From WLWS01 sp965243105 (lineage in GTDB: Bacteria > Pseudomonadota > Gammaproteobacteria > Eutrophobiales > Eutrophobiaceae), in contig CBDEUC010000003.1 in NCBI GenBank assembly GCA_965243105.1, positions 682,001 through 746,000 on the forward strand: DNA of 64,000 nt, in the 5' to 3' direction. This document shows positions 9,407 to 18,479 of this stretch, in pieces. The notes under the pieces are model-generated. The model worked only from the letters and a program-made list of their open reading frames with translations. It was not told the origin of the DNA and did not search any database. The position numbers were made by a program, and so were the translations under genes. How positions within the stretch are numbered: position 1 is the first letter of the stretch; every line of letters begins with the position of its first letter.

Positions 9407-10757
9407 CGTCGTTGCCCTCCAGTGAATTGACGGCAGAAGTAAACTCTTCCCCGCGGTGCTGGTAGTCCCGGAACATATCCTGGCTCGCACACGCAGGTGA
9501 AAGTAATACCCTGTCCCCGGCCCGTGTAATACCTGCTGCCGTTTTTACCGCGCTTTTCATGTCCAGCGCAAAAAAGCAGTCACACACCCCGGACAACACC
9601 TGCTCCAGCCTGCGGGCATCCCGGCCAATGAGGATCACCGAGCTCACCCTCTCCCTGACCACATCTTTCAGCCCGGAGAAATCAGCACCCTTTCCATCGC
9701 CGCCGGCGATCAGCACCATCTTACCCGGACCCTCGAGGCCTTTAATCGCTGCGCAGGTAGCGCCAACATTGGTTCCTTTTGAATCGTTATACCAATCTAC
9801 ACCGTCAACCTTTGCAAGCCATTGACAACGATGTGGAAGACCCTTGAAATTCCTCAACGTCGCCAACATTGACTGCATGGGTAGCTCAATCACCCTGCCC
9901 ATAGCCAGAGCTGCCAGGCAATTGGCCACATTGTGAGCGCCCTTTACACGCAGCAAGGAAACATCAAGTAATTTTTCAGTGCCGAGGCAGATGTAGTGCT
10001 GATTATCTTCAGCAACTATTCCAAGGCTCTCTTCACCAGGCCTGGAAAGAGTAAAACCTGTCACCAGCCGGTCGCGTTCCAGCATGTCGCGAACCGAAGC
10101 ATCATCAAGATTAATGACCATGGTGCCGTCACCCCGGTATACCTGGTGCTTTGCCTTACAATAGTCTTCAAAGGAAGCGTAACGATCCATGTGGTCTTCC
10201 GAGACATTTAGAACCACCGCTGCCCTTGCGTTCAGCGACTGCAGGATTTCCAGCTGGAAACTGGATAACTCGAGTACATAGAAGTCAGGTTCATCCTCAC
10301 TTAAAAGCTGCAGGACAGGTAAGCCGATATTTCCCGCGAGTGCTACCTTATGCCCTGCGTCTTCAATCATTTGCGCGAGCAGCGTGGCCACGGTGCTCTT
10401 GCCATTTGAACCGGTAACCGCAAGAACCGGTGATGAAATTTCCTGGCAAAAAATTTCAACGTCACTGGTCACCCGAACACCCCTTGCAAGGGCAGCCTGG
10501 ATTGCAGGAGTTGATAAAGGGACACCGGGGCTGATGAGGATTTCCTCGGCCCCTGATAACAGGCCCTCGTCAAACTCGCCAAGTGACAGCGGGAGATCAG
10601 GGTACTTTTGCCGTAATTGCTCGGCCTGCTGTTCATCCAGGCCTGAATCCATGGCCAGCAGGGGGCGACCACGTGACATATAGTAGTCCACGATCGACTG
10701 TCCCGTCTTACCAAGACCGATAACAATGGATTTATATCGCTCATCAATGCCGGGCAT
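9399..10757 (-). CDS. murD: UDP-MurNAc-L-alanine--D-glutamate ligase
   Basis: MurD adds D-Glu to the muropeptide precursor. Two starts are possible: a GTG at 10796, just after the mraY stop, and the ATG at 10757. I prefer the ATG, because GGACAGG lies just upstream and MPGIDERYKSIVIGLGKTG matches the family N-terminus. The P-loop GSNGKSTVATLL, the ALSSFQLE-like LELSSFQLE segment and NDSKGTN are present. Length from the ATG is 452 aa. Confidence 0.95.
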   Translation of the reverse strand: MPGIDERYKSIVIGLGKTGQSIVDYYMSRGRPLLAMDSGLDEQQAEQLRQKYPDLPLSLGEFDEGLLSGAEEILISPGVPLSTPAIQAALARGVRVTSDVEIFCQEISSPVLAVTGSNGKSTVATLLAQMIEDAGHKVALAGNIGLPVLQLLSEDEPDFYVLELSSFQLEILQSLNARAAVVLNVSEDHMDRYASFEDYCKAKHQVYRGDGTMVINLDDASVRDMLERDRLVTGFTLSRPGEESLGIVAEDNQHYICLGTEKLLDVSLLRVKGAHNVANCLAALAMGRVIELPMQSMLATLRNFKGLPHRCQWLAKVDGVDWYNDSKGTNVGATCAAIKGLEGPGKMVLIAGGDGKGADFSGLKDVVRERVSSVILIGRDARRLEQVLSGVCDCFFALDMKSAVKTAAGITRAGDRVLLSPACASQDMFRDYQHRGEEFTSAVNSLEGNDDA

Positions 10758-10796
10758 ATCCTGTCCTTTTTCCTCGCAGGTATTCACGATTACCAC

Positions 10797-11879
10797 TCAT
10801 CGCACCTTGAGACTGGCAAGTCCCACCAATACCAGTATGAAAGTGATGATCCAGAACCGAACAATGACCCTGGGTTCAGGCCAGCCCTTGAGTTCGTAGT
10901 GATGATGAAGGGGAGCCATCTGGAATATCCTCTTGCCGGTAAGCTTGTAGGAACTCACCTGCAGGATGACCGAAACGGTTTCCATGACGAACACACCGCC
11001 CATTATGAAAAGGACCAGTTCCTGCCTGACAACCACTGCGATCACGCCAAGAGCTGCACCCAGCGCAAGCGCACCGATGTCTCCCATGAATACCTGCGCC
11101 GGGTAGGTGTTAAACCAGAGAAACCCGAGACCGGCACCGACGATTGCCCCGCAAAATACACTGACCTCGCCAACACCCGGTATGTAGGGAATGCCGAGAT
11201 ACTCGGCAAAGCGAATGTGCCCGGCGGCGTAAGCAAATATCGCCAGCGCTCCGGCGACCATCACGGTGGGAAGTATTGCCAGCCCGTCCAGTCCATCAGT
11301 GAGATTTACCGCGTTGGATGAACCGACAATGACGAAGTAGGCAAGGACGACGTATAGCCAACCGAGCTCCAGGTTAATATCCTTGATAAATGGAATTATT
11401 AGCTGGGTTTCGGTGGCAGTACTGGCACTGCTGAAAAGGAATAGCGCGGCCAGGAACCCCACGACAGATTGCCAGAAATACTTCCAGCGAGAGCGCAGAC
11501 CGATGGAATTTCCCTTGACGACCTTTCGATAGTCATCCACCCAGCCAATTAAACCAAATAATAACGTAACGAGTGATACGACCACGATGTAGCGATTACT
11601 GAGATCTGCCCAGCAAAGGGTGCTAAAGGCGATGGAAACCAGGATCAACATTCCTCCCATGGTCGGCGTACCGGCTTTTGACAGGTGTGATTCAGGGCCA
11701 TCCTCTCGCACGGACTGTCCAATCTGCAGCTTGCTCAGGTTCGCAATCAGGCTGGGGCCTACCAGTAAGCCGATAAATAGCGAGGTCAATGCGCCAAGAA
11801 TGGTGCGCAAGGTAATGTACTGGAACACGTTAAAGCCGCTGTAGTACTCGGTCAGGTATTCTGCAAGCCAGAGCAACAT
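10797..11879 (-). CDS. mraY: Phospho-N-acetylmuramoyl-pentapeptide transferase
   Basis: MraY makes lipid I by moving phospho-MurNAc-pentapeptide to undecaprenyl phosphate in the inner membrane. The 360-aa, ten-segment protein has the catalytic motifs VDDYRKVVKGNS, NLTDGLDGLA (Asp-rich, metal and substrate), VFMGDIGALALG and HHHYELKGWPEPRVIVRFW. Normal length and usual position between murF and murD. Confidence 0.97.
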   Translation of the reverse strand: MLLWLAEYLTEYYSGFNVFQYITLRTILGALTSLFIGLLVGPSLIANLSKLQIGQSVREDGPESHLSKAGTPTMGGMLILVSIAFSTLCWADLSNRYIVVVSLVTLLFGLIGWVDDYRKVVKGNSIGLRSRWKYFWQSVVGFLAALFLFSSASTATETQLIIPFIKDINLELGWLYVVLAYFVIVGSSNAVNLTDGLDGLAILPTVMVAGALAIFAYAAGHIRFAEYLGIPYIPGVGEVSVFCGAIVGAGLGFLWFNTYPAQVFMGDIGALALGAALGVIAVVVRQELVLFIMGGVFVMETVSVILQVSSYKLTGKRIFQMAPLHHHYELKGWPEPRVIVRFWIITFILVLVGLASLKVR

Positions 11880-11882
11880 TAC

Positions 11883-13232
11883 TCAGTTCTCCTCTTCCAG
11901 GGCGTTGACGACACGTTCCATTCCCATCGAGCGTGAACCCTTGACGAGAAGAGTCACGCCTTCTTCAAGTTGCTCACGCACGGCTTCGATCAATTGTTCG
12001 ATATTTTCAAAATGCATTGATGCCTCCCCGAACCTGTCTGACGCGCCTCGACTCAGTTCACCGAAAGTAAACAGGCGCTGAATGCCAAGCGTGCGGGCAA
12101 GTTCCCCTGCTTCACCGTGCGCTTCCGCGGCGATGTCGCCGAGCTCTCCCATATCACCGAGGATTAGCCAGCATGCGCCGCTTATCTCGATCGCTGCGCG
12201 CATGGCAGCTTCAAGTGAGGCCGGGTTGGCATTGTAGGTATCATCAATCAGGCAGGTACCCTTTGAACCCTGCTTGCGCTGCAGGCGCCCCTTCACAGCT
12301 TCAAACCTGGCCAATCCGCTTCGCACCTGTTGCAGTGGAATACCAATAGCGTGACAACAGGCTGCGGCAGCGAGAGCATTTCGAACGTTGTGCAGGCCTA
12401 TCACATTCATGGTGATTTCAATTTCTTCGTTGTTCACAGCCAGGGTGAAATGACAACCCGACGCGTCGCTGCTGGTATTTCGAGCCGTGACATCGGCCCT
12501 TCCTTCAAGGGAAAAGGTAAGCTGCCTGCAACCCGAGGTAATGTTTTTCCAGAAATCCGCGTACTTGTCGTCTGCATTGATCACCGCGGTTCCATCAGCG
12601 CTCAGACCGGAATAAATTTCTGCCTTCGCTTTTGCTACCCCTTCAACTGAACCAAAGCCTTCAAGGTGTGAAGGGGCACAAAGTGTAATTAGTGCAACGG
12701 TTGGCTTCGCGATGTGAGTCAACCTTTCAATTTCACCGGGATGATTGGCGCCCATTTCAATCACGGCCATCTCATGTCGTTCATCCAGGTTAAACAGGGT
12801 TCGCGGCACGCCAATTTCATTGTTGAAATTACCCTGGGTCGCCAGCACCCTGGCATTTTCAGATAATATGGCGGCCAGCATTTCCTTTACCGTGGTCTTG
12901 CCGTTGCTGCCAGTGACAGCGATTAGCGGGATGTCATACTGCGCACGCCAGGCAGCGGCCAGTTGCGCCATTGCGGACAGGGTGTTCTCTACCATCAGGC
13001 AGGGTAAACTGGAATCACCGGGTTCACGCTCTACAAGTGCTGCCACTGCGCCCGATTCCTGTGCCTGTCCCAGGTAATCATGTCCGTCAAAATTCTCACC
13101 CCTGAGCGCGATGAAAAGTGCACCCTGTTCAAGCGTTCTTGAGTCAGTGCTGCATCCACGAAACTCAAGGTCTTCGCCGGTGTATGGCACCTGCAGGTAA
13201 TGTGCTGCCTGGGAAAGTTGCATCTGTATCAT
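11883..13232 (-). CDS. murF: UDP-MurNAc-tripeptide--D-alanyl-D-alanine ligase
   Basis: MurF adds the D-Ala-D-Ala dipeptide made by Ddl, finishing the cytoplasmic muropeptide. The 449-aa protein has CSTDSRTLEQGALFIALRG in domain 1, the ATP loop GSNGKTTVKEML, EMGANHPGEI and LIDDTYNANPASLEAA. The start overlaps the murE stop (ATGA); mraY follows 3 bases later. Confidence 0.97.
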   Translation of the reverse strand: MIQMQLSQAAHYLQVPYTGEDLEFRGCSTDSRTLEQGALFIALRGENFDGHDYLGQAQESGAVAALVEREPGDSSLPCLMVENTLSAMAQLAAAWRAQYDIPLIAVTGSNGKTTVKEMLAAILSENARVLATQGNFNNEIGVPRTLFNLDERHEMAVIEMGANHPGEIERLTHIAKPTVALITLCAPSHLEGFGSVEGVAKAKAEIYSGLSADGTAVINADDKYADFWKNITSGCRQLTFSLEGRADVTARNTSSDASGCHFTLAVNNEEIEITMNVIGLHNVRNALAAAACCHAIGIPLQQVRSGLARFEAVKGRLQRKQGSKGTCLIDDTYNANPASLEAAMRAAIEISGACWLILGDMGELGDIAAEAHGEAGELARTLGIQRLFTFGELSRGASDRFGEASMHFENIEQLIEAVREQLEEGVTLLVKGSRSMGMERVVNALEEEN

Positions 13233-14734
13233 GCTGCGTCCCCCAGTAAGTCCCTTACCAGCTGCCTGTCACTGAAAGGATTTCTTACACCCTTTATCTC
13301 CTGGTAGGTCTCGTGTCCTTTTCCTGCCACCAGCACGGCATCGGCAGGGTCAGCCATACTTATGGCCTCTTCAATGGCCTTTGCCCTGTCTTCGATGACC
13401 CTGATATCCCCTGGCCGCAAGGTGCCAGCGAGCATCTGATCTATGATCTTCAAGGGGTCTTCAAAGCGCGGGTTATCACTGGTGAAAATACAGGTGTCAG
13501 AATACTTTTCGGCGATTTCACCCATCAACGGGCGTTTTGCACTGTCCCTGTCGCCGCCACATCCTGCCACGGTGATGACCCTGCCCTGGTGAATCTTTCC
13601 AAGGCCCTGCAGTGCTTTTTCAAGTGCATCGGGGGTGTGGGCATAATCAACAATAACTTTCTTGCCGTTTTTGCCGGTAAAACATTCCATCCTTCCAGGA
13701 ACCGCTTGCAACTGTGCAAGGCCGGCAGCTGACTCCTTCGCACTCATGCCTGTTACACATAGCACGCTAAAAGCGGCCATGAGATTCAGGGCATTAAAAC
13801 TACCACTCAGGCGAGAGCGAATAGTGGTATCGCCCCATGGACCACTTACTTCTACCTGCAAATCACCAAGCCTGTTCACGGTTATCCTGCCCGAGAGGTG
13901 CGCGAAAGCACCTTCCTGGCCATGCAGCCCATAGGTATATACCTGCAAACTATCGCCAAGCTCATCAGCCAGCTGCCGACCAAATTCGTCATCGGTATTG
14001 ATGATCGCTGTACGCATGCCTTCCATTTCAAACAGGCGTTTCTTTGCCTTTGCATAACTTTGCATGTCACCGTGATAGTCCAGGTGATCCTGGCTCAGGT
14101 TAGTGAAAACCCCGATATCGAAACTGATCCCGGCAACCCTGTACTGGCTGAGGGCGTGGGAGGAGACTTCCATGGCCACCGACTTGATACCCTTGCCGCG
14201 CATATCGCAAAGCATCCGCTGAATACTGATCGCATCCGGCGTGGTGTTACCTGTTTTCACGAGATCTCCGGGCACACCGCTGCCAAGGGTACCAATGGAA
14301 GCAGCGAGGTTTTTACCTGGGCCGGCAAGTACCTGGGCCAGCAGGTTGGCGACCGATGTTTTTCCGTTGGTACCGGTAATTCCGACCAGGGTCATATCGT
14401 CGGATGGGCTTTGAAAAAAGCGGTGAGCCAGCTGTCCAATTTTTTCGTTTAGCTGTGCAACCTGGACGACTGGTACATCAAGCTCAAGGGACGAGAGCTT
14501 GAAACTTTCATCGGCCACGATTGCCACTGCGCCCTGTGCCACCGCTTCTTCTATATAGACTTCGCCGGAGCTCGCAATTCCACGCAGCGCAAAAAAAACA
14601 TCACCCTGTTCAACTTCGCGACTATCCAGCTTGATATCAAGAAATTCACGATCTGCTTCCGCGCTCAGCGGCTGCAACTCCTGCAATAGCCAGCCCAGGG
14701 TCATAGCGCCATGTGAATGTTTCAGCGCCATCAT
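13229..14734 (-). CDS. murE: UDP-MurNAc-L-Ala-D-Glu:meso-diaminopimelate ligase
   Basis: MurE adds the third residue of the stem peptide. The motif DNPR (in FTSDNPRFEDPL) is the signature for meso-diaminopimelate as substrate, as expected for a Gram-negative cell. The P-loop is GITGTNGKTSVANLL. The start is taken at the ATG at 14734 because its ATGA overlaps the ftsI stop; an in-frame GTG two codons up (14740) or a second ATG (14731) are possible. Length 501 aa. Confidence 0.95.
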   Translation of the reverse strand: MMALKHSHGAMTLGWLLQELQPLSAEADREFLDIKLDSREVEQGDVFFALRGIASSGEVYIEEAVAQGAVAIVADESFKLSSLELDVPVVQVAQLNEKIGQLAHRFFQSPSDDMTLVGITGTNGKTSVANLLAQVLAGPGKNLAASIGTLGSGVPGDLVKTGNTTPDAISIQRMLCDMRGKGIKSVAMEVSSHALSQYRVAGISFDIGVFTNLSQDHLDYHGDMQSYAKAKKRLFEMEGMRTAIINTDDEFGRQLADELGDSLQVYTYGLHGQEGAFAHLSGRITVNRLGDLQVEVSGPWGDTTIRSRLSGSFNALNLMAAFSVLCVTGMSAKESAAGLAQLQAVPGRMECFTGKNGKKVIVDYAHTPDALEKALQGLGKIHQGRVITVAGCGGDRDSAKRPLMGEIAEKYSDTCIFTSDNPRFEDPLKIIDQMLAGTLRPGDIRVIEDRAKAIEEAISMADPADAVLVAGKGHETYQEIKGVRNPFSDRQLVRDLLGDAA

Positions 14735-16461
14735 TGCCACTTCACCCGGGCATCTTCGCTTGCAGCGACCATGACCCTGCTTTCAATGGAAGGAATATCA
14801 TCCGGTGCTATGTTCATTATGCGCAGCGCTCCCTGCATAACGTCGGAAAACACCGGCCCGGCAACCTGGCCACCAAAATGTTGTCCACCCTGGGGTTCGT
14901 CCACAACAACGACCATGACAAGTCGAGGATTGCTGACCGGTGCCATACCCGCGAACACAGACATGTAACGGTCTTCCGCGTATCCACCGGCGATTGCCTT
15001 GTGTGCAGTACCGGTCTTTCCTGCGACCCTGTAACCCTTCACTGCGGCGCGAAGACCGGTACCACCTTGTTGTGCCACGGTTTCCAGCATCAGGTTGACA
15101 GTCTTTGCTACCCAGGGTGGCATTACCCGTCGGCCTATTACATCACCTTCCACTTTCTGAAAGGAAATTGGACGAAGGAGCCCCTGGTTAGCCAGCACAG
15201 AATATGCCTGTGCCAGCTGAATTGCGGATACCGCGATACCATGGCCAAAAGACATCGTAGCTAGTTCCACTTCTGACCAGTTGGTGTAGGCATTTAATAA
15301 TCCGGAGGACTCGCCGGGAAAACCGCTCCCGGTTGATTGGCCAAAGCCAATTTTTGAGTAGATCTGCCAGATAGGTTCGGGCCCCAGCGACAGGGCAATT
15401 TTGCTGGCACCCACATTACTGGATTTTTTCAGGATGTTTGTAAGATCAAGTACACCGTAATCCTTCTCGTCCTTTATCGTGTGATCGCTGACCTTTAATT
15501 GCCCCGGGCTGGTGGGTATACGGGAACTGTGATCATAGAGCCCTGAATCAAGAGCCGCAGCAATAGTAAACGGCTTCAAGGTTGAACCCGGTTCAAACAC
15601 ATCAGTGATGGCGCGATTTCGAAAGTGTTCGCTTTTTAAACCACTGCGATTATTCGGGTTGTATGACGGCTGGTTTACCATCGCCATGACTTCGCCGGTC
15701 TTCGCATCAAGCATTACCAGCATACCGGCCCGGGCCTTGTGGAACATCACCGCTTCCTTGAGCTCCCGGTAGGCAAGGTACTGGATCCTCCTGTCGATAC
15801 TCAGTTCCAGTGCCTTGCCAGGTTGCGCCGGTTTGATGCTTTCAACATCAGCGACGACCCGGCCAAGTAAGTCCTTGAGCACGCGCTTGCTGCCACTGCT
15901 GCCCTGGAGCCAGCTGTCAAAGGCCAGTTCCAGTCCTTCCTGGCCCTGGTCATCAACGTTGGTGAAACCCACCAGGTGCGATGTGATTTCTCCACTTGGG
16001 TAAAATCTCTTGTACTCCTTTTCCATGTACACGCCCGGCAGGTCCAGGTCTTCAATGGCCTTTGCCACCTGTGGCGTTACCTGTCTCTTCAGGTACACAA
16101 ACTTCCTGTGCCGACGACTCTGCAACAGCTCTTTCAATGACCCTTTTTCCAGCCCAAGTAATCTTGCGAGATTGTGAAGATCATTGCCGGACTGCAGTAG
16201 CTGTGCCGGCCTGGCCCATATGGATTGTACTGGCGTGCTTACCGCCAGTGGTTCACCATTCCTGTCGGTGATCATTCCACGGTGGGCTGAGATACTCACG
16301 GTTCTCAGTGACCGCGCGTCACCATGATCTTGCAAGAATTCCTGGTGTCTAATATGCAGGTCAAAGGCTCTCCATAGCAACGCACTACCGATGCCGACAA
16401 AAACGATCAGCATGAACCAGCGACGCGCTGGATAGGTAACAATGCTTTGGCCCTGTTTCAT
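14731..16461 (-). CDS. ftsI: Peptidoglycan DD-transpeptidase FtsI (PBP3)
   Basis: FtsI is the septum-specific class B penicillin-binding protein that crosslinks glycan made by FtsW. The 576-aa protein has a short cytoplasmic tail, one membrane anchor at about residues 15-33, a pedimer domain, and a transpeptidase domain. Its active-site motifs are SxxK at 293-296 (STLK), SxN at 347-349 (SSN) and KTGT at 482-485. It follows ftsL by 10 bases. Confidence 0.97.
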   Translation of the reverse strand: MKQGQSIVTYPARRWFMLIVFVGIGSALLWRAFDLHIRHQEFLQDHGDARSLRTVSISAHRGMITDRNGEPLAVSTPVQSIWARPAQLLQSGNDLHNLARLLGLEKGSLKELLQSRRHRKFVYLKRQVTPQVAKAIEDLDLPGVYMEKEYKRFYPSGEITSHLVGFTNVDDQGQEGLELAFDSWLQGSSGSKRVLKDLLGRVVADVESIKPAQPGKALELSIDRRIQYLAYRELKEAVMFHKARAGMLVMLDAKTGEVMAMVNQPSYNPNNRSGLKSEHFRNRAITDVFEPGSTLKPFTIAAALDSGLYDHSSRIPTSPGQLKVSDHTIKDEKDYGVLDLTNILKKSSNVGASKIALSLGPEPIWQIYSKIGFGQSTGSGFPGESSGLLNAYTNWSEVELATMSFGHGIAVSAIQLAQAYSVLANQGLLRPISFQKVEGDVIGRRVMPPWVAKTVNLMLETVAQQGGTGLRAAVKGYRVAGKTGTAHKAIAGGYAEDRYMSVFAGMAPVSNPRLVMVVVVDEPQGGQHFGGQVAGPVFSDVMQGALRIMNIAPDDIPSIESRVMVAASEDARVKWQ

Positions 16462-16471
16462 CTGCTGTTGC

Positions 16472-16735
16472 TTACCTGAGAATCAATACAATTGAATCCG
16501 GATCAGGCTCAGTCATTTCCAGACTGGACCTGGCTAATTGTTCTACCCTGTCATCCGTTGCCCAGGTACTTTGTTCAAGCTGGAGTTTTCCCCATTCTTC
16601 GTTGAGCCTGTCCTGCTGTTGCTTCAGTTGCTGGATTTCAACGAAATACTTCCTCGCGGTATGCTGCGACATAATCACTTCAACAGCCGAAAACAGCACA
16701 CCGGCAAACAGCAGCGTTAGTAACAGGCTTTTCAT
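16472..16735 (-). CDS. ftsL: Cell division protein FtsL
   Basis: FtsL is a small bitopic protein of the FtsQLB complex that activates FtsWI. The 87-aa product has one N-terminal membrane segment (LLLTLLFAGVLFSAVEVIM) followed by a coiled-coil-like stretch (VEIQQLKQQQDRLNEEWGKLQLEQSTW). Sequence conservation in the family is low, so the call rests on size, topology and position between rsmH and ftsI, plus the LEQSTWA segment common in FtsL. Confidence 0.9.
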   Translation of the reverse strand: MKSLLLTLLFAGVLFSAVEVIMSQHTARKYFVEIQQLKQQQDRLNEEWGKLQLEQSTWATDDRVEQLARSSLEMTEPDPDSIVLILR

Positions 16736-17674
16736 GCGGCCAGTTTCTCTGCTACGCGCATCACCGCGCTCCTGGCACGGGGGTTATTTTCAACCTCGGT
16801 CTTTGCAGGTTTTATAGCCCGCCCAATAAGTTTCATCCTTGGGTTTAACTGGTCCTGCGTCACCGGCAAATCCGGTGGAAAGTCATCCCCACGGGATTGC
16901 TTGCGCATGAAGCGTTTTACGATTCGGTCTTCCAGGGAATGGAAACTGATAACAACCAGTCGTCCGCCTGGTTTGAGAATTTCAACAACCTGGCTCAACA
17001 AGGCATCGAGATCCTTGAGTTCGTTGTTAACGTAAATGCGAATCGCCTGGAAACTGCGCGTAGCGGGATGCTTGTCCTTTTCGTGGCGTGGCACAGCATC
17101 GGAAATCAACTCTGCCAGTTGCAGGGTGTGGGTAATAGGCAGTTCCTGTCGCTGGTTAACAATGGCCCTGGCGATTCTTCCTGCAAAACGTTCTTCGCCA
17201 TATTCCCTGAGGACCTTGACGATGTCCTCCTGCCTTGCAGCGTTAATCCAGTCCCTCGCGCTTTCTCCCTGGTATGGATTCATTCTCATATCAAGCTCGC
17301 CGTCGCGCATAAAGCTGAAACCACGCTCCGCGTTGTCCAGCTGCGGCGAAGAAACACCGAGGTCGAGAAGTATCCCCGTCGACCAGGCCCAAAAGGGAGT
17401 GCTGCGCGACAAAATCGGATACCTGGCTAAAAGAGGAATGACATACTTCGAGTCTTTGATCGCGCTGCGCGATTTCCTTTGCAAGCGCAATTGCTTCGGG
17501 GTCTTTATCAAACACGAGCAGGCGTCCGTTTGCTGCAAGTTTCTCAAGGATAGCAAGGCTGTGCCCGCCACGACCAAAGGTCGCGTCAATGTACATACCA
17601 TCCTGGTGAATATGCAGCCCATTCAACACCTCCTCGAGTAATACAGGTGCATGCTTGAAATCATCTTCCATCAT
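16732..17674 (-). CDS. rsmH: 16S rRNA C1402 N4-methyltransferase RsmH, frameshifted in this sequence
   Basis: RsmH (MraW) N4-methylates C1402 in the 16S rRNA P-site region. The reading is split. The N-terminal ~100 aa (MMEDDFKHAPVLLEEVLNGL, SAM motif DATFGRGGHS) are in one frame from 17674 and end in family sequence at GLVDG. Family sequence resumes at ILLDLGVSSPQLDNAERGFSFM in another frame from 17373 and continues to the end (FHSLEDRIVKRFM, NPRARSAVMRVAE). The junction is a run of four C on the plus strand at 17374-17377; three would restore one ORF of 313 aa, the usual length. An assembly or sequencing indel is more likely than true loss. Confidence 0.9.
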
Positions 17675-17703
17675 GCAGGATGTTCAGAGCGTCTTGTTCT
17701 TCA

Positions 17704-18162
17704 TCACAACGACAGACCCTTTAATGGTTCTGAAGGCTCATCCTCTTCATTACCAACCTGACCAAGCCATTGATCTCGTTGTTCCTCCCAGTTGCCCTGG
17801 TTCCATATTTCGAATTTATTGCCCTGCCCAAGAATGACGGCCTGTTTTTTTACAGACGCATATTCCCTGAGCTCGGGTGTGAGGAGAATCCTGCCCTGTG
17901 AGTCCAGTTGACAATCAGTGGCATAGCCACGCATCATTTGCTTCGCACGTCGGCTTTGCTTGTCGAAATCTGAAAGGGCGGCAAGCTTTGTTTCAATCAA
18001 TTCCCATTCGGAGAGAGGGTATAACCAGAGAGAACGATCAAGCGGGTTCAGGGTCTGTACAAGGCAACCACCAGCGAGGGCAGCGAGACGATCGCGAAAG
18101 CGACTTGGAACCGCAAGTCGGCCCTTGGCATCTATGCTGACAGTACTGAATCCCCGAAACAT
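17704..18162 (-). CDS. mraZ: Transcriptional regulator MraZ
   Basis: MraZ is an AbrB-fold, ring-forming DNA-binding protein that represses the dcw promoter. The 152-aa protein begins MFRGFSTVSIDAKGRLAVPSRFRD and has the second half-repeat DCQLDSQGRILLTPELREYA, the two SpoVT/AbrB-like motifs of the family. It is the first gene of the dcw operon. Direct TGGGG-type repeats just upstream are its probable operator, so autoregulation is likely. AAGG precedes the ATG. Confidence 0.96.
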   Translation of the reverse strand: MFRGFSTVSIDAKGRLAVPSRFRDRLAALAGGCLVQTLNPLDRSLWLYPLSEWELIETKLAALSDFDKQSRRAKQMMRGYATDCQLDSQGRILLTPELREYASVKKQAVILGQGNKFEIWNQGNWEEQRDQWLGQVGNEEDEPSEPLKGLSL

Positions 18163-18190
18163 ACCTTAACCCCTGATTTTCTGGAAAATT

Positions 18191-18215
18191 CCACTTTTCC
18201 CCCACTTTTCCCCAC
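18191..18215 (-). promoter_or_regulatory. Probable MraZ operator repeats
   Basis: Read on the minus strand, two GTGGGG units separated by AAAA-type spacers and a third partial GTGG unit occur at periods of 10 and 11 bases. Known MraZ sites are TGGGN direct repeats with 5-base spacers between the promoter and mraZ. These repeats lie between the -10 at 18224 and the mraZ start at 18162, the right place for autorepression. Confidence 0.7.
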
Positions 18216-18223
18216 CGTGGTGA

Positions 18224-18253
18224 ACTATAGAAACTTGTGCTCTATTGTGTCAA
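18224..18253 (-). promoter_or_regulatory. Predicted main dcw promoter (Pmra)
   Basis: The minus strand carries TTGACA (18248-18253), an 18-base spacer and TATAGT (18224-18229), a near-consensus sigma-70 promoter 62 bases upstream of mraZ. All genes from mraZ to ftsZ lie downstream with tiny gaps or overlaps, so this may drive about 16 kb. The remaining 18254-18479 between it and yaaA is AT-rich and shows no gene. Confidence 0.7.
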
Positions 18254-18479
18254 GCAAATCTTGCGTTTTTCTGGAGAAAATCTGCCTTTGTAACAGGCAC
18301 TTATGGACGAAAACTTGGAAAAATTGGGAGAATTTTCCAAAGGGTGAAAAATATCTCTTTTTAGATCATTATGTTGAGAATTTTAATTAAAGTGATTACT
18401 TAAGAGTTTAAATAATCCCTTCTAATTTCGACATTTTTTTGCCTGGCAGGCTGCCAATGTGGGCCTGAAAAAGGCAGGC

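Noticed and set aside
17374..17377. Programmed ribosomal frameshift in rsmH
   Set aside because: The site is a plain G run with no slippery heptamer, and RsmH is a single-frame protein in other bacteria; an indel explains it better.
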